Source: Jiangella muralis
GTDB taxonomy: Bacteria > Actinomycetota > Actinomycetes > Jiangellales > Jiangellaceae
Reading direction: 5' to 3'
Length of the DNA stretch: 64,000 nt
Assembly: GCF_001270745.1 (NCBI RefSeq)
Contig: NZ_KQ434753.1
Coordinates: forward strand, 341,155 to 405,154
Positions 18,138-26,893 of the stretch are shown one piece after another. Every line of letters begins with the position of its first letter. Position 1 is the stretch's first letter. Made by a program: the position numbers and the translations under genes. The notes beneath the pieces are model-generated. The model saw only the letters and a list, made by a program, of their open reading frames with translations, was not told the origin of the DNA and searched no databases.

Positions 18138-18167
18138 GGCGTCAACGTAACCGGTTATAGTGGTTTC
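18138..18167. promoter_or_regulatory. Compact divergent promoter between RidA-like and CGNR genes
   Basis: The 30-bp spacer contains TATAGT at 18156-18161, which places the start site at the A of the CGNR gene ATG (a leaderless transcript). On the minus strand TATAAC (18159-18154) can serve the RidA-like gene. ACCGGT, a 6-bp palindrome, overlaps both boxes and could be an autoregulatory site. Confidence 0.45.
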
Positions 18168-18734
18168 ATGCAACGCCGCGAGGATCTTCCCCTCTCCGTC
18201 CGCGTGCGGTTCCTCACCGGGCGGGTGTCGCTCGACATCACCCACACCGGCGGCGAGGGCGAGTACGCGCGGTGGGAGATCGTCCACACGCCGGGCGACC
18301 TCGCCCGCTGGCTCGGCGTCATCCTGTCCGTCGACGGCCTGACCGCCGGTCCGGCCGACCTGGCGGCGATGCGGCCGGTGCGCGCCGCGATCACGGACGC
18401 CGCCCGGTCACTGGCCGTCGGCGGTTCGGTCCGGGCCTCCGACGTCGCGACGATCAACGCGGCGGCGGCCGTGCCCCCGCTGGTGCCCACGCTGGGCGCC
18501 GTCGGCGCGGGTGTCGGCTACGCGGCCCCGACGACGGCCGCCGCGCTGTCGTCGATCGCGCGGGACGCGATCGACCTGTTCGCCGGTCCGCTGGCCACAC
18601 GTATCCGCGTCTGTGCGTCCGAGACCTGCGGACTCCTGCTCGTCGACACGTCCCGGCCCGGGAAGCGGCGGTGGTGCTCGATGCAGCGCTGCGGCAACCT
18701 CGCGAAGGTCCGCGCCCATCGTGGGCGCGCGTGA
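18168..18734 (+). CDS. CGNR zinc-finger transcriptional regulator
   Basis: A 188-residue protein with an N-terminal ABATE domain (stress-induced, ABA-like ligand binding) and a C-terminal CGNR zinc finger. The finger reads CASETCGLLLVDTS with a Cys pair, then WCSMQRCGNLAKVRAHR, which holds the CGNx motif and two further Cys residues. Such proteins are predicted DNA-binding regulators. The ATG lies 7 nt after TATAGT, so the mRNA should be leaderless. Divergence from the RidA-like gene suggests it controls that gene and itself. Confidence 0.87.
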   Translation: MQRREDLPLSVRVRFLTGRVSLDITHTGGEGEYARWEIVHTPGDLARWLGVILSVDGLTAGPADLAAMRPVRAAITDAARSLAVGGSVRASDVATINAAAAVPPLVPTLGAVGAGVGYAAPTTAAALSSIARDAIDLFAGPLATRIRVCASETCGLLLVDTSRPGKRRWCSMQRCGNLAKVRAHRGRA

Positions 18735-18818
18735 CGGCGGGTGCGGCCATGGCACGCTGGTGCGGCTATGCTGGGTGCTGCCGGCGGAGGTGCTTCCACC
18801 ACCAGTGATGCCGGTTGG

Positions 18819-18861
18819 CCGCGACGCAGTCCCACACCGGTGCTGCGTCGCGGTCATTTTT
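18819..18861 (+). terminator. Intrinsic terminator after the CGNR gene
   Basis: CCGCGACGCAG (18819-18829) and CTGCGTCGCGG (18843-18853) form a perfect 11-bp stem with a 13-nt loop, followed by TCATTTTTG with five T at 18857-18861. The T-run is only on the + strand side. Flanking 9-nt segments at 18784-18792 (GCGGAGGTG) and 18865-18873 (CACCTCCGC) are also complementary and would enclose the hairpin. Confidence 0.75.
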
Positions 18862-18904
18862 GTCCACCTCCGCGCGTGCTCCCAGGTCGGCGCGGTGTCC
18901 GGCC

Positions 18905-18910
18905 GTACGC
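18905..18910 (+). promoter_or_regulatory. -10 box of the HNH-like gene
   Basis: TACGCT lies 7 nt before the GTG at 18918, the spacing expected for a leaderless transcript. No ribosome binding site with usable spacing precedes the GTG. This decides the start of the following gene. Confidence 0.45.
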
Positions 18911-18917
18911 TCGGAGC

Positions 18918-19253
18918 GTGCCGTCCCGCAGCCGAGCCGCGACCCATGCGCGTCGCCGGAAGCGCCGCATGGGCAAGGTGGAGCACGACCTGACCGACGC
19001 CCAGTGGGCGGCGCTGATCGCCGCCTGGGGCGGCTGCGCCTACTGCGGCGCCGACGACGGCCAGCTGCAGAAGGACTGCATGCTGCCCATCTCGCGGGGC
19101 GGCCGCTACACGCTGGCCAACGTGGTGCCGGCCTGCCGCTCGTGCAACGCCAGCAAGTGCAACGCCGAGGTCACCACGTGGATGCGCCGCAAGAAGCTGG
19201 ACGAACAGGCCTTCCTCGTCCGGCAGGTCGAGATCGTCCGAACCGAGGCGTAG
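18918..19253 (+). CDS. HNH-like protein with Cys in place of the first catalytic His
   Basis: A 111-residue protein with a basic N-terminus (SRSRAATHARRRKRR) and an HNH-type zinc fold: CAYCG, then KDCMLPISRGGRYTLANVV, then CRSCNASK. The usual DH of the HNH motif reads DC, so the general base His is absent, while the structural Cys pairs and the Asn are kept. Either it is a catalytically altered nuclease or a nucleic-acid binding protein. The leaderless GTG start follows TACGCT. It converges with ychF and their stops are 12 bp apart. Confidence 0.75.
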   Translation: MPSRSRAATHARRRKRRMGKVEHDLTDAQWAALIAAWGGCAYCGADDGQLQKDCMLPISRGGRYTLANVVPACRSCNASKCNAEVTTWMRRKKLDEQAFLVRQVEIVRTEA

Positions 19254-19265
19254 ACGAGATCTGCC

Positions 19266-20339
<1,074 letters not shown>

Positions 20340-20469
20340 AGGTGCCAAGGGTACGTGGCCCGGCGGCCGGCGACGAAGCGGATCTTGAAGTGCGACGAAA
20401 GCCCTGTTCCGGGCCGGTTCCCGCCGCGCCTCCCCGACTTTGTCGGAGGCTCCCGGCAAAGTAGCCCCC

Positions 20470-21948
20470 ATGAACGTCTCCAGCGTCCTCGTCGCCCTCG
20501 TCGCCCTCCTCCTGGGCGGCGTCGTGGGCGCGCTGCTCGTCCGCGTCCGCACGGCCGGCGCCGCCGCCACGGTGTCCGCCGAGCGCGACGCCGCGCGGGC
20601 CGAGCTGGACTCCGTCCGGCGCGAGAAGCACGACCTCCAGGCCGAGCGCGAGGTCGACCGCGAGCGCATGCTCGACGCCCAGGCCGAGCAGACCCGGCTG
20701 GAGACCGAACTGGCGCACGCGCGCAGCAGCGGCGAGGAGAAGCTGGCCATGCTCCGCGCCGAGCAGGAGCGGCTGACGCAGGAGTTCCAGCGGCTGTCCA
20801 CCGACGCGCTGCGGCAGAACCGCGCCGACTTCCTGGAGCTGGCGACGGAGCAGTTCAAGGGCTCGGAAGAGCGGGTCAAGACCGAGCTCGAGCACCGCCG
20901 GCTGGCCGTCGAGGCCATGGTGCGGCCGCTGAACGACCAGCTGGAGAAGGTCACCGACCACGCGAACCAGCTGGAGAAGGCGCGGGCCACCGCCTACGGC
21001 GAGCTGCGCACCCAGGTCGAGACCATGGGCAAGAGCTCCGACCAGCTGCGGCTCGAGACCCAGCAGCTGGTCACGGCGTTGCGCGCGCCGCAGGTGCGCG
21101 GCCGGTGGGGCGAGCTGCAGCTGCGCCGGGTGGTCGAGGCGGCCGGCATGGTCGAGCACGTCGACTTCGCCGAGCAGGCCACCGCCGACACCTCCGACGG
21201 CAAGCTGCGCCCCGACCTCCTGGTCAACCTCGCCGGCGGCAAGAAGGTCGTCGTCGACGCGAAGGTGGCGTTCAACGGCTACCTCGAGGCGATGGAGGCC
21301 CGCGACGAGGCGACGCGCGACAAGCGGCTGGCGGCGCACGCCCGGCACCTGAAGACGCACATCGACCAGCTGGCCGGCAAGCGGTACTGGGAGCAGTTCA
21401 CCCCCACGCCCGAGTTCGTGGTCATGTTCGTGCCGTCCGACGTGTTCCTCAACGCCGCCATGGAGCGGGATCCCACGCTGTTCGAGCACGCCTTCGAGCG
21501 CAACGTCGTCATCGCGACGCCGTCGACGCTGGTCGCGCTGCTGCGCACGGTCGGCTACACCTGGCGGCAGGAGGCGCTGGCGCAGAACGCGCAGGACGTG
21601 CTGGACCTCGGCCGCGAGTTGCACTCCCGGCTGGCGACCATGGGCGGTCACCTGGCCCGGCTCGGCCGCCAGCTCGACGGCGCGGTCAAGGCCTACAACG
21701 ACGGTGTCAGCTCGCTGGAGAGCCGGGTCCTGGTCAGCGCCCGCAAGATGGCCGACCTCAAGGTCGTCGACGAGGAGTTGGAGGCGCCGCCGCAGGTCGA
21801 GCGGGCCGCCCGGCAGCTGCAGGCGCCCGAGATGGTCGACGACGCGCTCATCGCGCTCGAGGACATCCAGGTCGACCCCCGGTTCGGCCTCGGCCCGGCC
21901 AAGGGCTCGGGCGGATCGCGCCGGCGGCGCAGCGGCACCGACGGCTGA
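20470..21948 (+). CDS. rmuC: DNA recombination protein RmuC
   Basis: A 492-residue protein with one N-terminal TM segment (residues 5-27), a long coiled coil (30-130) rich in Glu, Arg and Ala, and the RmuC nuclease-like core (LRAPQVRGRWGELQLRRVVE, then DAKVAFNGYLEA, then FVPSDVFLNAA). The core has the PD-(D/E)XK-like pattern of the family. RmuC limits rearrangements between inverted repeats in E. coli. The C-terminal tail is basic (GGSRRRRSGTDG). A 130-bp spacer separates it from the divergent ychF. Confidence 0.92.
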   Translation: MNVSSVLVALVALLLGGVVGALLVRVRTAGAAATVSAERDAARAELDSVRREKHDLQAEREVDRERMLDAQAEQTRLETELAHARSSGEEKLAMLRAEQERLTQEFQRLSTDALRQNRADFLELATEQFKGSEERVKTELEHRRLAVEAMVRPLNDQLEKVTDHANQLEKARATAYGELRTQVETMGKSSDQLRLETQQLVTALRAPQVRGRWGELQLRRVVEAAGMVEHVDFAEQATADTSDGKLRPDLLVNLAGGKKVVVDAKVAFNGYLEAMEARDEATRDKRLAAHARHLKTHIDQLAGKRYWEQFTPTPEFVVMFVPSDVFLNAAMERDPTLFEHAFERNVVIATPSTLVALLRTVGYTWRQEALAQNAQDVLDLGRELHSRLATMGGHLARLGRQLDGAVKAYNDGVSSLESRVLVSARKMADLKVVDEELEAPPQVERAARQLQAPEMVDDALIALEDIQVDPRFGLGPAKGSGGSRRRRSGTDG

Positions 21949-22004
21949 CGCCCGGCCGGCGGCGACCGGCCGGCCGCGACGGGGTGGAGACGAGTACCAG
22001 CGCA

Positions 22005-22041
22005 ACCGGGGACGGACGCCGCGGCGGCGTCCGTCCCCGGT
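22005..22041. terminator. Perfect 17-bp hairpin after rmuC
   Basis: Positions 22005-22021 pair without mismatch with 22025-22041 across a 3-nt loop. The stem is very GC-rich and has no T-run on either side, so it would act as a bidirectional hairpin between rmuC and the convergent DoxX gene. This is the commonest terminator form in high-GC actinobacteria. Confidence 0.65.
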
Positions 22042-22119
22042 GCGGCGCGGCCTTGGTCGCCGCATGGTGTCCCGGCGGCGAGCTCGGCACAGCGGCGGGC
22101 GGCGGGCCGTGACATGGAT

Positions 22120-22149
22120 CCGCGCCGGACCCCGTAGGACCCGGCGCGG
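22120..22149 (-). terminator. GC-rich hairpin downstream of the DoxX gene
   Basis: CCGCGCCGG (22120-22128) pairs with CCGGCGCGG (22141-22149) around a 12-nt loop. It lies 16 bp after the DoxX-family stop codon on the minus strand. There is no U-tract. Confidence 0.5.
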
Positions 22150-22165
22150 TAGGACGGTCAGCGGC

Positions 22166-22732
22166 TCAGACGAGCCAGCGGTTCTTCTGCACCAGCGGGA
22201 GGCGTTCCCAGAGCCGGCCCAGTCCGAGGTAGCGGCCCGAGAAGGTCAGCGCCAGCACGATCAGCATCAGCGCCTCGGTGATGTGCTCGTCCATGAACGG
22301 GTTGGTGTCCAGCGGCAGCGACGCCATGTACATCATGGCGAGCATCAGCACGCCGGCGACGGCCGCGACCCGCACGCCGATGCCGAGCATCAGCGCCAGC
22401 CCGATGCCGAGCAGGCCGATCATGAACAGCCAGTCCACCCAGGTGTTGCCGGCGAGGTCTTCGAAGAAGCCCTTGAACGGGCCCTCGACGCCGGACAGGA
22501 AACCGGTGGTCGGGCTGCCGCCGTCGATCCAGGCGTTCTCGCTCGGGGTCGCGTAGCCGAGGCCGAACGTCTTGTCGAGGAACGCCCAGAGGAAGGTCCA
22601 GCCCAGGGCCAGCCTCAGCAGGCCCAGAACGTACTGGAGCGCGACCGGACGAACGTCGGGGGTAGCGGCGCCGACGACGGGCTCGGGCCCCGTGTTCCTG
22701 ATCGGCGCATCGTGGCTGCTGGACGTGGTCAT
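22166..22732 (-). CDS. DoxX-family membrane protein
   Basis: A 188-residue membrane protein with four predicted TM segments: about 32-50, 100-118, 120-140 and 150-165. LRLALGWTFLWAFLDKTFGLGYAT resembles the DoxX/thiosulfate:quinone oxidoreductase DoxD opening; many actinobacterial members are annotated only as DoxX. A role in redox at the membrane is possible but not shown. Start is ATG at 22732. Confidence 0.8.
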   Translation of the reverse strand: MTTSSSHDAPIRNTGPEPVVGAATPDVRPVALQYVLGLLRLALGWTFLWAFLDKTFGLGYATPSENAWIDGGSPTTGFLSGVEGPFKGFFEDLAGNTWVDWLFMIGLLGIGLALMLGIGVRVAAVAGVLMLAMMYMASLPLDTNPFMDEHITEALMLIVLALTFSGRYLGLGRLWERLPLVQKNRWLV

Positions 22733-22857
22733 CGTCCCGTCCCTTTCTGGGAGTGTCGCCGGCCTCTCCGGCGCTGATTCCAGTCCATCGCGACGGGGGT
22801 GCAGGGCGCTGCGGGCGTTGGTCGTCAGTCGATGGGACGTTGGTCCTGAAGCGCAGG

Positions 22858-23340
22858 TCAGAGCGCGGCCGGACGGCGGATCCGGCGGCCCCGGACGATC
22901 TCGGGGACGATGCGGATGTAGTGCGGCCGCTCGCCCAGCGCCCACGGCGTCAGCCCCAGCCTCGCCAGCTCGCGTCGCTCGGTCTCGTCGGAGACCGCCT
23001 CGGCCCGCCCGACCAGCACCACCGACCACCCGGCCAACGCGTCCTCGTCGTACTGGTCGGCCTCGAACGCGACGACGGCGGACCGGGTCGCGGCGGCCAG
23101 CTTCGAGCCCATCCCGGTCCGGATGATCACGTCGTCGCCGTCGAGGACGAAGTTCACCGGCTGGATCGCCGGCAGCGCGGCCTCGGTGAACACGATGCGC
23201 CCGATCGGGACCGTCCGCAGCAGCGCGAAGCAGTCCGACCGGCCGAGGTTCTCGAGGCCGGGGGAATCGGCACGGGCAAGCGCGTCCACACCTTCAGATT
23301 CCACAGACCGGACCCGGGCGGCCAGGGACCAAGGTCCCAC
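22858..23340 (-). CDS. Pyridoxamine 5'-phosphate oxidase-fold flavin-binding protein
   Basis: About 160 residues. GRIVFTEAALPAIQPVNFVLDGDDVIIRTG is the strong motif of the split-barrel pyridoxamine-5'-phosphate-oxidase-like group, continued by SVVLVGRAEAVSD. Such proteins bind FMN or F420 and are common in actinobacterial stress regulons. The start is uncertain: GTG at 23340, 23304 and 23289 are all in frame, and none has a clear ribosome binding site. The longest is given here. Confidence 0.82.
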   Translation of the reverse strand: MGPWSLAARVRSVESEGVDALARADSPGLENLGRSDCFALLRTVPIGRIVFTEAALPAIQPVNFVLDGDDVIIRTGMGSKLAAATRSAVVAFEADQYDEDALAGWSVVLVGRAEAVSDETERRELARLGLTPWALGERPHYIRIVPEIVRGRRIRRPAAL

Positions 23341-23436
23341 CGCGTGTGCCGGAAGTCCGCCGTGGGGGTCCAGGTGATCGGTCCGGCCCGGTTCCGGTCG
23401 TATTCTTGCTCGGACACACGAGAGGAGAACGCCGGG

Positions 23437-23889
23437 ATGAGCGACCTGCCCGCGCGGCGGCCGGAACAGCGGGCGAGCGACGACGATCGCGAGCTGGTGG
23501 CCGAGGACCTGCGCGACGCCTTCGGGGAGGGCCGGCTCGACAACGACGAGTACGAGCGCCGCATCCAGGCGGTGTGGGAGTCGCGCACCTACGGCGACCT
23601 CGACCGGCTCACGGCCGACCTGCCGCAGCCGCTGCAGCGCGAGCGCCGTCAGGCCGAGGAAGAGGAGCAGAAGGCCGTCGTCGAGCGGAAGAAGCGCGAG
23701 CTGCGCGAGTACATCGACGAGTGGCAGGGCTGGGCCGGCGGCGCCGTCATCATGATCGGCATCTGGGGCATCAGCAGCATCGCGTCGGGCGAGCTGCAGC
23801 GGTTCTGGCCCATCTGGCCGCTCGGCATCTGGGGGCTGATCCTGCTGATCGCCGGCCTCGGCGGCAGCAAGGACAAGAAGAAGAGCTGA
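23437..23889 (+). CDS. DUF1707 (SHOCT-like) protein with two membrane segments
   Basis: A 150-residue protein. The N-terminal DUF1707 domain reads ASDDDRELVAEDLRDAFGEGRLDNDEYERRIQAVWESRTYGDLDRLTADL over residues 13-62, and is followed by a charged helix (66-97) and two TM segments near 101-116 and 123-141. The C-terminus is Lys-rich. The family is abundant in actinobacteria and its role is not established. GAGGAG lies 10-15 nt upstream of the ATG. Confidence 0.85.
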   Translation: MSDLPARRPEQRASDDDRELVAEDLRDAFGEGRLDNDEYERRIQAVWESRTYGDLDRLTADLPQPLQRERRQAEEEEQKAVVERKKRELREYIDEWQGWAGGAVIMIGIWGISSIASGELQRFWPIWPLGIWGLILLIAGLGGSKDKKKS

Positions 23890-23895
23890 CCGCCG

Positions 23896-24870
23896 TCAGT
23901 CGGAGGTCGCCGACGTCCTGAGATCGCGGCGCAGCTCGCGCGGCAGCGAGAAGATCAGCGACTCCTCGGTGGTGCGGTGCTCCTCGACGGTCGGGTAGCC
24001 GCGCTCCCCCAGCCAGGCGACGACGCCGGCGACGAGATCCTCGGGTACCGACGCGCCGCTGGTGAGGCCCACCGTCGACACCCCGGACAGCCATGCCTCG
24101 TCGATCTCGGACGCGTTGTCGATGCGGTAGGCGGCGTCGGCGCCGGCGTCGAGGGCGACCTCGACCAGCCGCACCGAGTTGGACGAGTTGGCCGAGCCGA
24201 CCACCAGCACCAGCTCGGACTCGGCCGCGACCTCCTTGATGGCGACCTGGCGGTTCTGGGTGGCGTAGCAGATGTCGTCGCTGGGCGGGCTGATCAGCGC
24301 CGGGAACCGCTCGCGCAGCTTGCCGACGGTCTCGTAGGTCTCGTCGACCGACAGCGTGGTCTGCGACAGCCACACCACCCGGGAGGGATCGCGGACCTGC
24401 ACCTTGTCGACGTCGTCGGGGCTCTCGACCAGCTGGATGTGCTCGGGCGCCTCGCCCGCGGTGCCCTCGACCTCCTCGTGCCCGTTGTGGCCGATGAGCA
24501 CGATGTCGAGGTCGTCCTTGGCGAACCGGCGGGCCTCGTTGTGCACCTTGGTGACCAGCGGGCAGGTGGCGTCGATGGTGCGCAGCCCGCGCTCGCCGGC
24601 TTCGGCGTGCACCATGGGCGACACTCCGTGCGCGGAGAAGACGACGAGCGCACCCTCGGGCACCTCGGACAGCTCCTCGACGAAGACGGCGCCGCGCTCT
24701 TCGAGCGTCTCGACGACGTGCTTGTTGTGCACGATCTGTTTGCGGACGTAGACCGGCGGGCCGTAGTGGTCGAGCGCCTTCTCGACGGTGACGACGGCGC
24801 GGTCGACACCCGCGCAGTAGCCCCGCGGGGCGGCCAGGAGCACTCGTCCCGAATCAGTCATGTCTCCCAT
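23896..24870 (-). CDS. ispH: 4-hydroxy-3-methylbut-2-enyl diphosphate reductase
   Basis: A 324-residue protein that makes IPP and DMAPP in the last step of the MEP pathway using a [4Fe-4S] cluster. The three cluster Cys residues are visible in [16 protein letters not shown] and [24 protein letters not shown] and GHEEVEGT carry the conserved His and Glu. Two starts are 9 bp apart (24870 and 24861); the longer is given. It is divergent from xseA with a 14-bp palindrome between them. Confidence 0.95.
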   Translation of the reverse strand: MGDMTDSGRVLLAAPRGYCAGVDRAVVTVEKALDHYGPPVYVRKQIVHNKHVVETLEERGAVFVEELSEVPEGALVVFSAHGVSPMVHAEAGERGLRTIDATCPLVTKVHNEARRFAKDDLDIVLIGHNGHEEVEGTAGEAPEHIQLVESPDDVDKVQVRDPSRVVWLSQTTLSVDETYETVGKLRERFPALISPPSDDICYATQNRQVAIKEVAAESELVLVVGSANSSNSVRLVEVALDAGADAAYRIDNASEIDEAWLSGVSTVGLTSGASVPEDLVAGVVAWLGERGYPTVEEHRTTEESLIFSLPRELRRDLRTSATSD

Positions 24871-24872
24871 GG

Positions 24873-24886
24873 TAGGCGCGCGCCTA
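24873..24886. promoter_or_regulatory. 14-bp palindrome between ispH and xseA
   Basis: TAGGCGCGCGCCTA is a perfect palindrome that starts 2 bp before the ispH ATG. On the minus strand its TAGGCG could be a -10 box for ispH. It may be an operator or simply part of the promoter. Confidence 0.35.
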
Positions 24887-24901
24887 GTCGGAGCCAGCAG
24901 G

Positions 24902-24907
24902 TACGGT
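24902..24907 (+). promoter_or_regulatory. -10 box of xseA
   Basis: TACGGT lies 7 nt before the GTG at 24915, the spacing for a leaderless mRNA. This favours GTG 24915 over the GTG at 24906, which overlaps the box. Confidence 0.45.
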
Positions 24908-24914
24908 GCCCATC

Positions 24915-26135
24915 GTGGCCCTCGACACCTCCCCGGAGAAGCCCGCCCCGGTCCGCGTCATCTCCCAGCTGATCGGCCAGTGGGTGGCCCGGCTCGGCCC
25001 GGTCTGGGTCGAGGGCCAGGTCGCGCAGTACTCCCGCCGTCCGGGCACGTCGACGGCGTTCCTCACGCTGCGCGACCCGCACGCCGAGGTGTCGGTGACC
25101 GTCACCTGCCCGGTCGGCCTGCTGGACACGCTGGAGGCGCCGCTGGCCGAGGGCGCCCGCGTCGTCGTGCACGCGAAGCCGTCCTGGTACTTCACCCGCG
25201 GCACGTTGTCGCTGGCCGCCGACCAGCTGCGCACCGTCGGGCTGGGCGACCTGCTGGCGCGGATCGAGCGGCTGCGGAAGATCCTGGCCACCGAGGGGGT
25301 GTTCGCCGACGCGCGCAAGCGGCCGCTGCCGTTCCTCCCGCGGGTAGTCGGGCTGATCTGCGGGCGCGACTCGAAGGCCGAGCACGACGTGCTGGAGAAC
25401 GCGCGGCGGCGCTGGCCGGGGGTGCGGTTCCGGGTCGAGCCGGTCGCGGTGCAGGGGTTGAACGCCGTCAGCCAGGTCATGGACGCGCTGCGGGTGCTCG
25501 ACCGCGACCCCGAGGTCGACGTCGTCGTCATCGCCCGCGGCGGCGGGTCGGTCGAGGACCTGCTGCCATTCTCCGACGAAGCGCTGGTCCGGGCGGTCGC
25601 GGCGGCGGCGACGCCGGTGGTCAGCGCGATCGGGCACGAGGCCGACACCCCGCTGCTGGACCTCGTCGCCGACGTGCGCGCGTCGACGCCGACCGACGCG
25701 GCGAAGCGGGTGGTGCCCGACGTTCTGGAGGAGGCCGAGCGGGTGGGCCGGGCGCGCGAGCGCATCCGGTCCGCCGTCCGGCACCGGCTCGACCGCGAGC
25801 GGCACGGCCTCGACTCGCTGCGGTCCCGCCCGGCGCTGGCCGACCCGCAGCACGGCCTGCGGCTGCGCGCGTCCGAACTGGACGCCCTCGTGCAGCGGGC
25901 CCGGCGCACCGTGCGGCACGCGCTGGACCGCGCCGCCGTCGAGGTCGACCACACCCGAGCCCGCATCCGGGCGCTGTCGCCGGCCGCGACGCTGGAGCGC
26001 GGCTACGCCGTCGTGCAGAAGGACGACGGTACCGTCGTGCGCCAGCCCGCCGACGTCACGGCCGGCGACCACGTGCGGCTGCTGGTGACGGGCGGCGAGA
26101 TCGCGGCCACGGTCGACGGTTCCTCGCCGGCCTGA
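24915..26135 (+). CDS. xseA: Exodeoxyribonuclease VII large subunit
   Basis: A 406-residue protein with an N-terminal OB-fold ([20 protein letters not shown] over about residues 15-95) and the nuclease domain: [16 protein letters not shown], then [24 protein letters not shown], then [26 protein letters not shown]. These match conserved blocks of ExoVII-L. ExoVII degrades single-stranded DNA in both directions. The small subunit gene follows 20 bp downstream but has its own -10 box. Confidence 0.95.
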   Translation: MALDTSPEKPAPVRVISQLIGQWVARLGPVWVEGQVAQYSRRPGTSTAFLTLRDPHAEVSVTVTCPVGLLDTLEAPLAEGARVVVHAKPSWYFTRGTLSLAADQLRTVGLGDLLARIERLRKILATEGVFADARKRPLPFLPRVVGLICGRDSKAEHDVLENARRRWPGVRFRVEPVAVQGLNAVSQVMDALRVLDRDPEVDVVVIARGGGSVEDLLPFSDEALVRAVAAAATPVVSAIGHEADTPLLDLVADVRASTPTDAAKRVVPDVLEEAERVGRARERIRSAVRHRLDRERHGLDSLRSRPALADPQHGLRLRASELDALVQRARRTVRHALDRAAVEVDHTRARIRALSPAATLERGYAVVQKDDGTVVRQPADVTAGDHVRLLVTGGEIAATVDGSSPA

Positions 26136-26141
26136 CGCTGG

Positions 26142-26147
26142 TAGGTT
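26142..26147 (+). promoter_or_regulatory. -10 box of xseB
   Basis: TAGGTT lies 8 nt before the ATG at 26156, just downstream of the xseA stop, so xseB could also be transcribed as a leaderless message on its own. No ribosome binding site is visible before the ATG. Confidence 0.4.
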
Positions 26148-26155
26148 GGCTGTCC

Positions 26156-26368
26156 ATGCAGGCCGCCGAACCCACCTACGAACAGGCCCGCGACGAGCTC
26201 ATCCAGATCGTCGCGAAGCTCGAGGCCGGCGGCACCACGCTGGAGGAGTCGCTGGCGCTGTGGCAGCGCGGCGAAGAGCTGGCCGCCCTGTGCGAGCGCT
26301 ACCTCGACGGCGCCCGCGCCAAGCTCGACGCCGCCAGCGCCGCGGCTGCCGACTCCAGCGAAAGCTGA
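26156..26368 (+). CDS. xseB: Exodeoxyribonuclease VII small subunit
   Basis: A 70-residue protein of normal XseB length. YEQARDELIQIVAKLEAGG and LEESLALWQRGEELAALCE match the family's two-helix hairpin. It assembles in several copies on the XseA arm. The stop lies directly against the stop of the convergent immunity-like gene (TGA at 26366-26368, the opposite stop at 26369-26371). Confidence 0.93.
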   Translation: MQAAEPTYEQARDELIQIVAKLEAGGTTLEESLALWQRGEELAALCERYLDGARAKLDAASAAAADSSES

Positions 26369-26893
26369 TCACACCTCGCCGTCGTACGGCGTGCGCCTGC
26401 CCTCCGCGGTGAGCCGGGCCAGCCGGTCCCGGTAGTCCGCCGGCGCCGGCCTGGCAAACCCGCCACGCCGGATCTCGGCATGCGTCAGCCCACGCTGCGC
26501 CAGCCAGGCGCGCTCCCCCTCCGTGGCGTCGTCTTCGCTCTCACCCACGGCGTACTCGATGTAGGGCGTCTCTCGCGGATGACCCCAGTCCTCGGCCGAG
26601 ACGGGGTACGGGTCGTCCGGCACGGGCTCGGGCCCGAAAAGGTCATACCAGAGATTGCGCAACCACTCGTCGTTCAGCCACTGGTGATCGCGCTTGCTCA
26701 TCGGGGTGTCCGACGAGTCGCGGATGTGCGCCGCCAGTTCCGCCTTGAACGCGGCGAGCTGCCCACTCCGATCAGGCTCGCTCTGCCACTTCGCGACCGA
26801 TTCGCATCCCTCGGTGTAGCTGTCCGGGTAGCTGTCAACGCCGGTGAACCAGTTTCCGAGGATGCGGTCATAGTTGCGGGTCGTCTCTGTCAC
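26369..26893 (-). CDS. Unknown protein, candidate immunity protein of the upstream toxin-like gene
   Basis: A 174-residue acidic protein without TM segments or signal peptide. I do not recognise the family. The N-terminal half (YDRILGNWFTGVDSYPDSYT, then DHQWLNDEWLRNLWYDLFG) has the aromatic, acidic look of small immunity proteins, and the C-terminal half has a charged region with a YRDRLARLTAEGRRTP end. The GTG overlaps the stop of the upstream gene by 4 bp (GTGA), the tight coupling expected of a toxin-immunity pair. Function is inferred from position only. Confidence 0.5.
   Translation of the reverse strand: MTETTRNYDRILGNWFTGVDSYPDSYTEGCESVAKWQSEPDRSGQLAAFKAELAAHIRDSSDTPMSKRDHQWLNDEWLRNLWYDLFGPEPVPDDPYPVSAEDWGHPRETPYIEYAVGESEDDATEGERAWLAQRGLTHAEIRRGGFARPAPADYRDRLARLTAEGRRTPYDGEV

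Noticed and set aside
22005-22041. Perfect 37-bp inverted repeat as an IS end or recombination site
   Set aside because: No transposase and no second copy nearby; its place between two convergent genes is better explained as a terminator hairpin.
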